The translations under genes were made by a program, and so were the position numbers. The notes under the pieces were generated by a model. The model was not told where the DNA came from and made no database searches. It saw only the letters and a list, made by a program, of their open reading frames with translations. A stretch of DNA of 64,000 bases, taken from NCBI GenBank assembly GCA_002389905.1, contig DGRE01000058.1, forward strand, positions 42,589 to 106,588, read 5' to 3'. This document shows positions 1-7,347 of this stretch, piece after piece (the first letter of the stretch is position 1; the number at the start of each line of letters is the position of its first letter). Origin of the DNA: Hungatella sp. UBA4396 (GTDB lineage Bacteria > Bacillota > Clostridia > Lachnospirales > Lachnospiraceae).

Positions 1-242
1 TGCATGTCAGTGGCGATGATGATGCGGCTGCCGCTGATCTCTGGCTCGGAAGTTTCTTCCGGCGTGGTTTCTTCCTGGGAGGGAGGCTCTGTTGTTTCCT
101 TTGCTGTTGTTTCCTTTACTGTGGTTTCTGCAGGCGTTGTACTTTCTGCTGCTGTGCTTTCCGGTTCCGGCTCTTTGAAAGAGCAGCCTGCAAATATACA
201 CACTGCTGTCAAAACTGCTGCCAATACTATCTTTCTTTTCAT
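1..242 (-). CDS. Lipoprotein, N-terminal part only; probable metallophosphoesterase
   Basis: The gene runs off the left edge; 80 codons are visible. The first 20 residues form a lipoprotein signal (basic MKRK, hydrophobic stretch, lipobox IFAGC with Cys at residue 20), so the product should be anchored on the outer face of the membrane. Residues 22-70 are a low-complexity Glu/Thr/Pro linker rich in ETT repeats. The last visible residues, SGSRIIIATDM followed by a codon starting CA, look like the first metal-binding strand (D-x-H) of a calcineurin-like phosphoesterase; that family call is inferred from about ten residues. It lies 41 bp downstream of the GH18 gene on the same strand and is probably cotranscribed. 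Confidence 0.6.
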   Translation of the reverse strand, partial: MKRKIVLAAVLTAVCIFAGCSFKEPEPESTAAESTTPAETTVKETTAKETTEPPSQEETTPEETSEPEISGSRIIIATDM

Positions 243-283
243 AACATGACCATCCTGTCTCTCCCGTTTCTCCTGTTTGGTTC

Positions 284-1948
284 TTATTCGTTTTTATCCA
301 GCCGTACCTGGTCCCACAACCCGGATGGCTCAAATCCCAGCTTCCAGCAGGCCACTCCTGCCAGATCGTATTTTTTGATTAAATCCATTTTCAGGCCGAT
401 GGAGCGTTCTTCCTCCATCCATACTTTTTTAAGGCCTTCTTCTGACTGCAATTCTCCGTAATATTGTCCCAGCTCCTCCTGCCAGTACAGTTCTACCTGG
501 TTTTCATCGATCCATTTCTGTGCCATTTCAATGCCAAGAGCAGAAGAAGTGGTGTTTCCGTCTTCTCCTTCGGTCCATACTCTGGTGTAAAAGGGAATGG
601 CGTTGATCACCTTTTCCTTTGGCACCTGGGCCAGGGTATTTTTGATTCCATTTTCTACATATTCAATGGAAGCTACGGAACCGGCATCTCCTCCGGCATA
701 ATGTTCATCGTATCCCATGATGATCACGTAGTCGGCTACGATTCCCTGTTCTTTTCTGTTGTAGAACTGGGTGCCTGCGGTGGGAACGTAGTTGTCTATG
801 GATAAGACAATTCCTTTTTCTCTGCATGGGATGGATAGTTCCCGGATGAACTGGACGTAATGGACTCCGGCCTCTTCCTTGATTCCTTCAAAGTCCAGAT
901 TCAGTCCGTCGAGGTTGTAGCGCTCTACTTCTGCCATAAGGCTCTCGATCAGTTTTCTTCTAACGGAGGTTTTTGACATGAGGATTTCTGTGTTTACGTC
1001 GGTGCTGAAGTTGTTGATGAGGGCCCATACTTCAATGCCTTTTTCGTGGGCTTTTTTTACATATTCTGTGTCGGCTAAGGAGCGGAAGTTTCCCTCATTG
1101 TCGGTGAGTTCATACCAGGTGGGGGAGATTACATTGACTCCTTTGGTATTGGCGATTACTTTGTCGAAAGATGCGTTTCCGTCCGGGCTGGTTACTTGGT
1201 GCCAGGCAAGGCTGACTGGCTCTTCCATGGAAATGCTTTTATAGGTTGGGGGGACGAAGGTGCTTTGCGGGGTCTGGCTGGTGGCGGTTCCGAGACGTTT
1301 GCGTTCTATGTAGCCGATGAAGCCATCCTGGGTTCGTACTTTATCCCATTTTTCCATGGATTCCAGAACTGTGACCTGGGAACCAGGGGTTATTTCGGTT
1401 ATGATGGGGCTTTTTACTCCGCCTTTTATTCGGAGGCTGCCTTCTTTGACTGCTGTTGCTTTGGTTTCCGGCTCCCAGAGGTTGTTGATGAAGATGCGTT
1501 TGTGCAGGTCTTGGTCATAGGTGGATAGACGGATGTCGGTGTAGTTGGCTATTAGACCTATGGATAGGTAAACGCCGTCCTCGTTGACCCATATTAAGGG
1601 CTTTCCGGAAGAGCCCAGGGTGGTGTGGTCTGCGTAGACGATGGTATCTGGGAGGGCATATACCAGGAGTTTCTCGTTTTCGTCCCAGTAAAAGCGCTCA
1701 TTTAAGGTTTGGTTTACCCATTTAATGGGGAGGTATGTTTGGCCTTGAAGGTAGATGCCTTTTTCTTCTTCCAGGTTTTCGTTTAAATAAAGGGCTACCT
1801 CGTTTTCTTTTATTCCCAGCAGTTCTGATAGGTCAGCCGGCTCTTTTGAGGGAATGAAACGGTCTAGGAAACGGTAACCGAAAAATATTGCAATTATTAA
1901 TAAAATTAATCCCAGCGCTGCCACAACCGGCATTGCTTTCCTCTTCAT
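284..1948 (-). CDS. Membrane-anchored glycoside hydrolase family 18 protein with SH3 domain (spore germination/cortex type)
   Basis: A 554-residue protein with an N-terminal transmembrane anchor (about 7-28), a stalk resembling the copper amine oxidase N-terminal-like domain (about 45-160), a bacterial SH3 domain (about 165-220) and a GH18 barrel (about 240-545). The GH18 signature DGLNLDFE is at 347-354 with the catalytic Glu as its last residue, in the form typical of Bacillus YaaH/YdhD-like peptidoglycan N-acetylglucosaminidases; the YNRKEQG and IIMGYDEHY segments also fit. It should act on peptidoglycan outside the membrane, perhaps spore cortex. AGGAGG lies seven bases before the ATG. 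Activity and the spore role are inferred from the family. Confidence 0.88.
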   Translation of the reverse strand: MKRKAMPVVAALGLILLIIAIFFGYRFLDRFIPSKEPADLSELLGIKENEVALYLNENLEEEKGIYLQGQTYLPIKWVNQTLNERFYWDENEKLLVYALPDTIVYADHTTLGSSGKPLIWVNEDGVYLSIGLIANYTDIRLSTYDQDLHKRIFINNLWEPETKATAVKEGSLRIKGGVKSPIITEITPGSQVTVLESMEKWDKVRTQDGFIGYIERKRLGTATSQTPQSTFVPPTYKSISMEEPVSLAWHQVTSPDGNASFDKVIANTKGVNVISPTWYELTDNEGNFRSLADTEYVKKAHEKGIEVWALINNFSTDVNTEILMSKTSVRRKLIESLMAEVERYNLDGLNLDFEGIKEEAGVHYVQFIRELSIPCREKGIVLSIDNYVPTAGTQFYNRKEQGIVADYVIIMGYDEHYAGGDAGSVASIEYVENGIKNTLAQVPKEKVINAIPFYTRVWTEGEDGNTTSSALGIEMAQKWIDENQVELYWQEELGQYYGELQSEEGLKKVWMEEERSIGLKMDLIKKYDLAGVACWKLGFEPSGLWDQVRLDKNE

Positions 1949-1989
1949 CTGATTTCCTCCTAGGTGTGTATGTGTGGAATGAACTTTTT

Positions 1990-2325
1990 TGGGGGTGGCC
2001 GAGTACGCAGTGGGGACTATGAATTCGAAGGGCTCGTAAATTTATGGGCGTCGGTACAGTCCGTAGTACGGGCCATGAATTAGGTGGACTCGTGGATTTA
2101 CGGGTGTCGGTACAGTCCGTAGTCGGGCCATGAATTCGGCTGTCTCGTGGATTTATGGGCGTCGGTACAGTCCGCAGTGCGGTCCATGAATTCGGCTGTC
2201 TCGTGGATTTATGGGCGCCGGTACAGTCCGCAGTGCGGGTTTCTAATTCTGTGGCTTTTTGAATTTATGGGTGTTGTTGGCCGAGTCCGCAGTGGAGCTC
2301 ACGAATCCTGCGGACTCGTTCGCTC
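1990..2325. repeat. Degenerate tandem array, about six units of 56 bp
   Basis: Clear units lie at 2045-2100, 2101-2155, 2156-2211 and 2212-2267 (56, 55, 56 and 56 bp), with more diverged units before (about 1990-2044) and after (about 2268-2322). Each unit has a GGTACAGTCCG(C/T)AGT segment, an AATTC-containing middle and ends in TGGATTTATGGGCG or a variant. CCGCA-G-TGCGG inside two units is an odd-centre palindrome. The last unit contains a perfect inverted repeat, GAGTCCGCA at 2283-2291 and TGCGGACTC at 2309-2317. No open frame with protein character runs through it. The units are contiguous, so it is not a CRISPR array. Confidence 0.85.
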
Positions 2326-2342
2326 ACGGGCATTCGCCCTAT

Positions 2343-2411
2343 GAAACAGGATTCGAATAAATTTTTTCTTATGTGCAAGCACAACGAAAAATTTTATTCG
2401 CCTCCCGTTTC
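2343..2411. repeat. Large imperfect inverted repeat (hairpin)
   Basis: CGAATAAATTTTTTC at 2354-2368 pairs with GAAAAATTTTATTCG at 2386-2400 (14 of 15), and inside it TGTGC 2372-2376 pairs perfectly with GCACA 2379-2383. Outside it GAAAC at 2343-2347 and GTTTC at 2407-2411 extend the symmetry. It directly abuts the 56-bp array. It could be a strong transcription block or a small non-autonomous element; no target duplication was identified. Confidence 0.6.
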
Positions 2412-2504
2412 GCACTGCTCATTGCTTTTATGGAGATTATACCACACTTCTCCCCAATTGGAATTTACATTTTCATTACTTTACAATTTCCCCTGTCCCA
2501 CCCC

Positions 2505-2552
2505 GCGCACCTGTTGACCAGCTTAAGGCTGAAGATGGTATCCCAGGTGCGC
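2505..2552. repeat. Two-tier hairpin downstream of the small hypothetical gene
   Basis: GCGCACCTG at 2505-2513 and CAGGTGCGC at 2544-2552 are perfect inverted repeats; an inner pair CAGC 2519-2522 and GCTG 2528-2531 closes a second stem. It lies 21 bp after the stop of the gene at 2574-2822. No T-run follows, so a plain intrinsic terminator is unlikely, though it may stabilise the 3' end. Confidence 0.5.
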
Positions 2553-2573
2553 CCCGTTAAAAATCAAATCTGT

Positions 2574-2822
2574 TTATTTATTATAAACACGGTCAAATCT
2601 TATTTCTTTCAGCTTTCCGGTTTTCTCATCGGATATGTAATCAGCCATATAAAAACTATCATCCTCCCTTACCTCAAATATTTTGTTCCAGTCCTTTTCT
2701 GGCAGTTCCTCTCCATCAACACAAATGGTGATGCCCTGCTCACGATACCTTTTCAGCCCGGCCAGGCACTGTTCCTCTTTTGTAAGTTCCTGACCTATAG
2801 CCTGGTTCTGCTCTTTTTTCAT
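2574..2822 (-). CDS. Small conserved-looking hypothetical protein (82 aa)
   Basis: An 82-residue acidic soluble protein with no signal or membrane segment and no family I recognise. The first 30 residues are helical and charged, followed by a strand-rich part with an ITICVDGEELPEKDW motif and a C-terminal KEIRFDRVY segment. AGGGG seven bases before the ATG supports the start. It is last in a row with the kinase and the ParA-like gene on the same strand, 104 bp after the latter. A competing frame at 2740-2976 overlaps it and has no comparable start signal. Confidence 0.6.
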   Translation of the reverse strand: MKKEQNQAIGQELTKEEQCLAGLKRYREQGITICVDGEELPEKDWNKIFEVREDDSFYMADYISDEKTGKLKEIRFDRVYNK

Positions 2823-2926
2823 CCATTTTCCCCTGTATTTCTCTTTTTGTATTGTAAATCTTTTCAGCTTTCATCATATCCGGGAGAAGACCACTGGGAA
2901 GCTGCGGTGACATATTTCCTCTCCCG

Positions 2927-3547
2927 TCATTTGAAAAACTGCTGATAAAAACATATGGCTTCTCCGGTGACAGCAAAAGCGTCTACTGAAACCGGAACTC
3001 TCCGTACAGGAATTTTAAGCCTCTTTTCCATATTTTTTCTGGCCTCTTCGCTTCCAAAGGTCACAAGAGTCTCCCAGCTTTTTTCGGTCTTATTCCTCTT
3101 TCCTTCGAATTCCAGAAACGCCTCCATCTGCCACTCGCTTAAACTCCCAAGAACAAACTGCCTGTCACATCTTAAAAATTCTCTCAGACTGCCCTGGCTT
3201 ACGATCCCGTAATCCACAATCACCGCCTGATATCCGAACTTTTTGCACAATAATAAAGTGTCTATCCCGGCTCCTTCGTAATAATCCGCCTCCAGAATCC
3301 GGCAGCCTCCATTCAAATCCTTTTCTTTCCCGCACATTTTTCTCATGCGCAGAAAATCCTCATGGCTGTTCCACTCTAAAACAGCACACCGCTTTCTCAT
3401 GACCCCGCTTAAATACCCGGCTGTCATGACCGCCAAATGGGTCACCCCAACGCCCGGACCGGTTCCTATGATCCCAATGATCTGCTGATCCTCCGGTTTC
3501 TTATGGGGAATCAGGCTTTTCCATAGTGCTTTTATCATTCCTTTCAT
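2927..3547 (-). CDS. ParA/MinD-like P-loop protein with degenerate Walker A
   Basis: A 206-residue protein with the Rossmann-like order of a SIMIBI/ParA ATPase: strand, then GTGPGVGVTH at residues 28-37 in the Walker A position, then helix HLAVMTAGYL, and AVIVDYG in the position of the Walker B strand (VIVDYG). The Walker A lysine is replaced (GVGVTH in place of GKT or GATT), so ATP binding may be lost or altered. The same GxGVTH variant occurs in the C-terminal domain of the kinase encoded 62 bp upstream on the same strand, so the two probably pair. CpaE-like proteins are the closest known type I can name, but no Tad pilus genes are nearby. Confidence 0.6.
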   Translation of the reverse strand: MKGMIKALWKSLIPHKKPEDQQIIGIIGTGPGVGVTHLAVMTAGYLSGVMRKRCAVLEWNSHEDFLRMRKMCGKEKDLNGGCRILEADYYEGAGIDTLLLCKKFGYQAVIVDYGIVSQGSLREFLRCDRQFVLGSLSEWQMEAFLEFEGKRNKTEKSWETLVTFGSEEARKNMEKRLKIPVRRVPVSVDAFAVTGEAICFYQQFFK

Positions 3548-3609
3548 TGGGCTTTATCCTTTCCAGGCGGCGGGTATCTTTCCTTAAACCGGAAGTCACC
3601 TTAGAGAGC

Positions 3610-5097
3610 CTATGTACGGCCTGTCTTAAGGATCTGTTTAAAGGCCTGCTTAAATCTCCCCTTAAGCTTATTTAAAAGCCTGTTTATGTTGTTTTCCTTC
3701 CTGCTTTTATGATCCCATATTTCCTCTAAAAGTACTTTATAAAAATCCCTGAGTAGAGGGCCTGCCTCAAAAGGGTTGGAGTCATAGGGCACCCGGAAAC
3801 AACGGGAGGGGTCAACTCCTTCAGGAAGTTTGATCTTGGTTTTCTTGTCCGTGTGGTTGTATACAATTCTATAAGGTACATTTCCTTTGATAATCCGGGT
3901 TGCTGCCTCCCAGGCCACCTGTCTACTCCATAAACTGGTATCACATACCAGAATCAGAACATCCGGCTTTTTCAACAATGCCTGTTCCACATCGGTTCCA
4001 TAGTCCAGAACCCGTATTGCTACAGGCAGCTCCTTTAGCTTCACGCCCGGCCCGTAATATGGTTTCCATAGGAAGCCCCGGTACTGCATCAGGCCATATT
4101 GGTCCCGTTCTGCTCCCGTAAATGCTCCCAGTCCGGTTCCCATGCCGGAGTCTTTCATTTCTGTAAATAGGTTGGGGTATCCGTGATTTTTAAGATAAAC
4201 AGACAGGCCGATGGCGATATGAGTCACCCCGGTTCCAGATTTGCTCCCTGCAAGAGCTATAATAAGAGATGATGATTGTAGACTGTTTTCTGCAGCCGTT
4301 CCTGTGCTGCCAAGTTGTTCAAGCCGTTCCTTAAGCTCCTGTGCCGATGAAAAACGGTCTTCCTGACGGGATTGAACACATCCGTTTATGACTGCGGCCA
4401 GATCAGCATCCATAGAGGGTGCCGGCACATACGGCAGTTCAGGAAATGTTCCGGAATAAAGATAGTGGAGGACAGCACCAATGGCATAGATATCTGTTCT
4501 TTCATCCAGCACTCCATCCTTTAAATACTGTTCCGGAGCCGCACATCCCACGGTTCCATACCTCTCTCCCGCTATATTGGCATCAGCAGGGGAAGCGGCA
4601 AATCCAAAGTCAATCACCTTCAGGGTATCGTGGCACAGCAACAGGTTTTTCGGCTGTAAATCTAAATGTAGTATGGGGTTCGGTCCTGCGAGATGCAGGT
4701 AATTGATGATACGGGATAGCTGTATTCCATAGTAAATGGTCAGTTCCCGTGACAGATGGCCCTGTTTTTCTACAAGGTCATATAGAGAGTTACCAGCAAG
4801 AAACTCTTCAATCAGATAGCTGTAAGATTCATCTTCTTCTACGTCGTAAATAATTGGGATTCCAGGATGGCGAAGTTCTTTGAGGACCAGTGCCTCACGC
4901 CTGATGTGTTCATAATTCAGAAAGCTTTTAGGTACCCGCTTGATAGCGCGGTACTCTTCAAGCCCAAGATGAACCGCCAGGAAGACAGTCCCTGCCCGGC
5001 CAGTTCCCAGGATTTTACATAACTGATATTTTCCAAACAGTTTTTGGTCAAGAACGCTGCTGACTGCAGCCACCTCCTTTTGCCTGTCCAATATCAT
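3610..5097 (-). CDS. Hanks-type Ser/Thr protein kinase fused to a ParA-like domain
   Basis: A 495-residue protein. Residues 21-265 are a complete kinase: glycine loop GTGRAGTV 31-38, catalytic Lys53 in AIK, helix-C Glu68, catalytic loop HLDLQPKN 144-151, DFG 163-165, APE 187-189 and DIYAIG from 202, so it should be active. Residues about 275-455 are a P-loop-type fold with GSKSGTGVTH (284-293) and later VLDYG and DVLILVCDTS strands; the Walker lysine is missing. No transmembrane segment or PASTA repeat is present, unlike PrkC. The C-terminal 30 residues are basic. First gene of a three-gene operon; substrate and role are unknown. Confidence 0.82.
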   Translation of the reverse strand: MILDRQKEVAAVSSVLDQKLFGKYQLCKILGTGRAGTVFLAVHLGLEEYRAIKRVPKSFLNYEHIRREALVLKELRHPGIPIIYDVEEDESYSYLIEEFLAGNSLYDLVEKQGHLSRELTIYYGIQLSRIINYLHLAGPNPILHLDLQPKNLLLCHDTLKVIDFGFAASPADANIAGERYGTVGCAAPEQYLKDGVLDERTDIYAIGAVLHYLYSGTFPELPYVPAPSMDADLAAVINGCVQSRQEDRFSSAQELKERLEQLGSTGTAAENSLQSSSLIIALAGSKSGTGVTHIAIGLSVYLKNHGYPNLFTEMKDSGMGTGLGAFTGAERDQYGLMQYRGFLWKPYYGPGVKLKELPVAIRVLDYGTDVEQALLKKPDVLILVCDTSLWSRQVAWEAATRIIKGNVPYRIVYNHTDKKTKIKLPEGVDPSRCFRVPYDSNPFEAGPLLRDFYKVLLEEIWDHKSRKENNINRLLNKLKGRFKQAFKQILKTGRT

Positions 5098-5099
5098 CT

Positions 5100-5374
5100 C
5101 TTGTGGTACATTGTAGTATAGTTTATGATTTTTTTCAACTATTTTCCATTAAACTTTTAAAATTTCTAAAATGAACTCCTTAAACAAAGGCTTTACATTT
5201 AGGGAATTGAGTTCCTGTGCTTGGAATTGCAGCAGCGGCACAACCTTTTTATGCAGATGAGAATATGGAGATATTGTTGTTGCGCTAATAGATGATTCGA
5301 AAAGGCTGTTGATGAGGTGAACTTTATAACTGCATAAAGAATCCGGCAAAAACGCACTTTTAAGTGTAAAAAAT
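5100..5374. other. Junction between chromosome and prophage remnant, no convincing gene
   Basis: This AT-rich stretch separates the kinase gene from the prophage genes. One 83-codon open frame (5149-5400, minus) overlaps the terminator hairpin at its start, lacks a good ribosome site and resembles no family I know; it could be a decayed fragment. I could not find a convincing direct repeat marking an attachment site here and near 11150. Confidence 0.4.
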
Positions 5375-5409
5375 AGGGAATAGATGAGTGATGAGCTCAA
5401 CTATTCCCT
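5367..5409 (-). terminator. Intrinsic terminator of the prophage-remnant genes
   Basis: On the minus strand a perfect 9-bp stem (AGGGAATAG at 5401-5409 read in reverse, pairing with CTATTCCCT over 5375-5383) is followed by ATTTTTT. It lies 27 bp after the stop of the gene at 5437-5856. Confidence 0.75.
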
Positions 5410-5436
5410 GTAAATTATTCATGTCTAATATATCGT

Positions 5437-5856
5437 TTAAAACAAAGTATAATGTGGTCGTTCTTCGTTAAATATCCAGTATCTTAACCAGTCATCAAGC
5501 ACGATACCTGTCAGACACAGTGGTAGCCACAGAACACAAAAAAGAGGGCATATCTGCCCCATAATATTTCCAGAAAGATGACTGTAATCCCAAACTCCCC
5601 AACCAAATTGGATGTTGACTATGTATCCAGTTATAAATTCAAGACTAGTTACGATTATATCTCCAAGTAATATCTGCTTATAAAGCGGCATTTCCCATAG
5701 AATTAATTTATTTATTAGACCTAATGCGATAAAGCAAAAGGAACCAAGAATAAACATAGTCCAATGAGAGGAGCCTCTAAAACTCAATTCTATAATTATA
5801 TAAGAGGTTCCTCCAACTAACCAGAGGAATAAATATTTAAAGATCTGTTTCATCAT
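5437..5856 (-). CDS. Four-helix membrane protein, putative ABC-transporter type IV family (PF06541-like)
   Basis: A 139-residue integral membrane protein with about four hydrophobic helices (5-25, 33-53, 62-82, 103-122). The GYIVNIQFGWGVWDYS and GNIMGQICPLF segments match what I recall of the PF06541 family, which is common in Firmicutes chromosomes and prophages. The ATG overlaps the stop of the upstream DUF4376-type gene, implying translational coupling, so in this setting it belongs to the phage block, perhaps in a holin-like or membrane role. No direct evidence of transport. Confidence 0.6.
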   Translation of the reverse strand: MMKQIFKYLFLWLVGGTSYIIIELSFRGSSHWTMFILGSFCFIALGLINKLILWEMPLYKQILLGDIIVTSLEFITGYIVNIQFGWGVWDYSHLSGNIMGQICPLFCVLWLPLCLTGIVLDDWLRYWIFNEERPHYTLF

Positions 5857-6704
5857 TCTGCTCCATCAGTTATGGCTGTGATCTGAGCCAGATAAGCCTT
5901 TAAAACCTCAGATTGATACTCCTCTGGCACGTCAACCCCGTAATAAATAGTCTCTAACTCACTATTCATCTCTGCTCCGTCAATCCACGACCTTAAACTA
6001 TTCGCATATGTAGTATGGTATGAGGCATGGAACATGGCTTTTTCGATTAAAAGAGTAATGTCAGAAGCTGGATAGAAACGGCAGGGCTGTCCATCTGCGT
6101 GGTAGATGATCTGTGTCACTCCTGAGGCGATTTGCGCCTGCAAACCGAAAAGATTTAGCTGATCTGTTTGGGAAAGGCTGAAGTGCTCAAAGCCGATGGA
6201 CAGCTCCACGGTAATTCCGTTGCAAATGATCTGCCCGCAGGCAGCGTTTACCTCTGCCCTCTTTGCTTTTTTTAACTCCTCTAGCGTCGGCTGAATGGTG
6301 ATGCCTGCCTCCACACCTATTCCGGACATTTTGGATAGGTGAGATATCTGAGAGTCAAAAGTCTGAGCTTGTCTCTGAGAATCTTCATACTGCTTTTGAA
6401 TCAGCATAAGGGTATGGTAATCGACGAAAGGATAACAAGCATATCCTTGAAAGATTTTTTCTCCATTTTCATCGACCTTATATAGTAACTCATGGGTTAT
6501 TTCGTCCCGGGCGTTACTCCCGTCTTCGTTGAAAAGCATTTCGTAAACTGGTTCGTATTTATATCCCCGGATTACAGCATCACATAAATTTCCGAACATT
6601 TCTTCTCTGGTCGATGTTACTTCAAATTCAATTGGTTCCATATAAAAGCTTGGTAGCGTATCAAGAGATAAAATCTCGTATTGATGATTTGTATATATTT
6701 TCAT
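5853..6704 (-). CDS. Phage tail-module protein with DUF4376-like domain
   Basis: Translation is placed at the ATG at 6704 because AGAAAGG precedes it; the longer frame to 6842 runs antisense through the tail-fibre remnant. The product is about 283 residues. The N-terminal half has an acidic PHxY-type region (YEPVYEMLFNEDGSNARDE). The C-terminal half, from PTLEELKKAKRAEVNAAC to the SLRSWIDGA helix, matches the DUF4376 arrangement seen at the end of phage tail operons (XkdW-like). Coupled by overlap to the following membrane protein gene. Function in the virion is not known to me. Confidence 0.65.
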   Translation of the reverse strand: MKIYTNHQYEILSLDTLPSFYMEPIEFEVTSTREEMFGNLCDAVIRGYKYEPVYEMLFNEDGSNARDEITHELLYKVDENGEKIFQGYACYPFVDYHTLMLIQKQYEDSQRQAQTFDSQISHLSKMSGIGVEAGITIQPTLEELKKAKRAEVNAACGQIICNGITVELSIGFEHFSLSQTDQLNLFGLQAQIASGVTQIIYHADGQPCRFYPASDITLLIEKAMFHASYHTTYANSLRSWIDGAEMNSELETIYYGVDVPEEYQSEVLKAYLAQITAITDGAE

Positions 6705-6735
6705 TAATTCATTCCTTTCTTGCGGCCTCACGGGC

Positions 6736-7134
6736 ATGTTTGAGGGATATGTGCCTGCTCCTCTCGATTTATACAATCGAGGATATAATGATGCGAACTG
6801 GACATACAGATTAGCAGAAACATTCCAATGGCAGTCTGGCATGATTGAGTATTATTGCGATGGATCTGGCTCGCCTGTCATGTCCGTAAATAGAAATTTA
6901 ACAGGTTATAGATTATTACAATGTTGAGGTTTATGCGCATACAAACACATCTCTAAGCCTTAGAGCAGAAGATAGTATAAATTGGGATAGCAAAAATACG
7001 CAACGAATTCAACAAGCATAACCGCTGGAAATTATGGAACATTATCCCTTAATATATCACAATTACCAGCAGTTTTATTTCTAACACTCGCTTTAGGTGG
7101 TAGAGCGTACATATATGTTTATGACTTAGTTACC
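6736..7134 (+). pseudogene. Frameshifted phage tail-fibre-like fragment, opposite strand to its neighbours
   Basis: Three frames read in succession give one coherent protein-like sequence: frame one from 6736 (APLDLYNRGYNDANWTYRLA, ending near NRNLT), then from 6902 (IDYYNVEVYAHTNTSLSLRA), then from 7006 (NSTSITAGNYGTLSLNISQL through RAYIYVYDLV). Each frame meets a stop soon after the switch, so one base was gained or lost near 6900 and another near 7005. The style (Tyr, Asn, Thr and Gly rich, beta) is that of a tail fibre or baseplate decoration protein. It lies on the plus strand while all flanking phage genes are on the minus strand, which points to an inversion. The family call is by sequence character only. 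Confidence 0.55.
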
Positions 7135-7172
7135 CCCCTTAGTAGACACCTTCAAGGGTTATGTGCTTACTC

Positions 7173-7295
7173 CTACGAATTTGTATCTAAAGATGTTTTT
7201 AAAGTATCAAAAAAGATGACCGGCTTATTGTTAGACATATCATAAAGAATAACATCCATTACTTCCTTGGCTCCGAACTTAGTATTAGCACCCAT
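7173..7295 (-). pseudogene. Truncated phage structural protein, first 40 residues
   Basis: AGGAGGAAATATA precedes an ATG at 7295 and a 40-codon frame beginning MGANTKFGAKEVMDV and ending in TAG at 7173. This opening is one I associate with a tail or capsid structural protein of Lachnospiraceae prophages, normally several hundred residues long (recollection, not checked). After about residue 36 the sequence changes to the inverted tail-fibre DNA, so the gene was probably cut by the same rearrangement. Confidence 0.5.
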
Positions 7296-7347
7296 TATAT
7301 TTCCTCCTGTTTTTCAATAAAATAAGTTGATACACAAAGTACCAACT

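Noticed and set aside
1196..1528. Plus-strand frames of 60-110 codons inside the GH18 gene
   Set aside because: Antisense shadows of a well-supported minus-strand gene; the same applies to many frames across the other long genes.
1990..2325. Possible CRISPR array
   Set aside because: Units of 56 bp are contiguous and similar over their whole length; there are no unique spacers between conserved repeats.
2740..2976. 78-codon minus-strand frame overlapping the small hypothetical and the ParA-like gene
   Set aside because: It overlaps the better-supported 82-residue gene and the 3' end of the ParA-like gene in another frame and has no good ribosome site.
5149..5400. 83-codon minus-strand frame after the prophage terminator
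   Set aside because: Its start lies in the terminator hairpin, no ribosome site, no recognisable family; kept only as a possible decayed fragment.
6705..6842. N-terminal extension of the DUF4376-type protein
   Set aside because: These codons are antisense to the tail-fibre fragment, while a good ribosome site marks the ATG at 6704.
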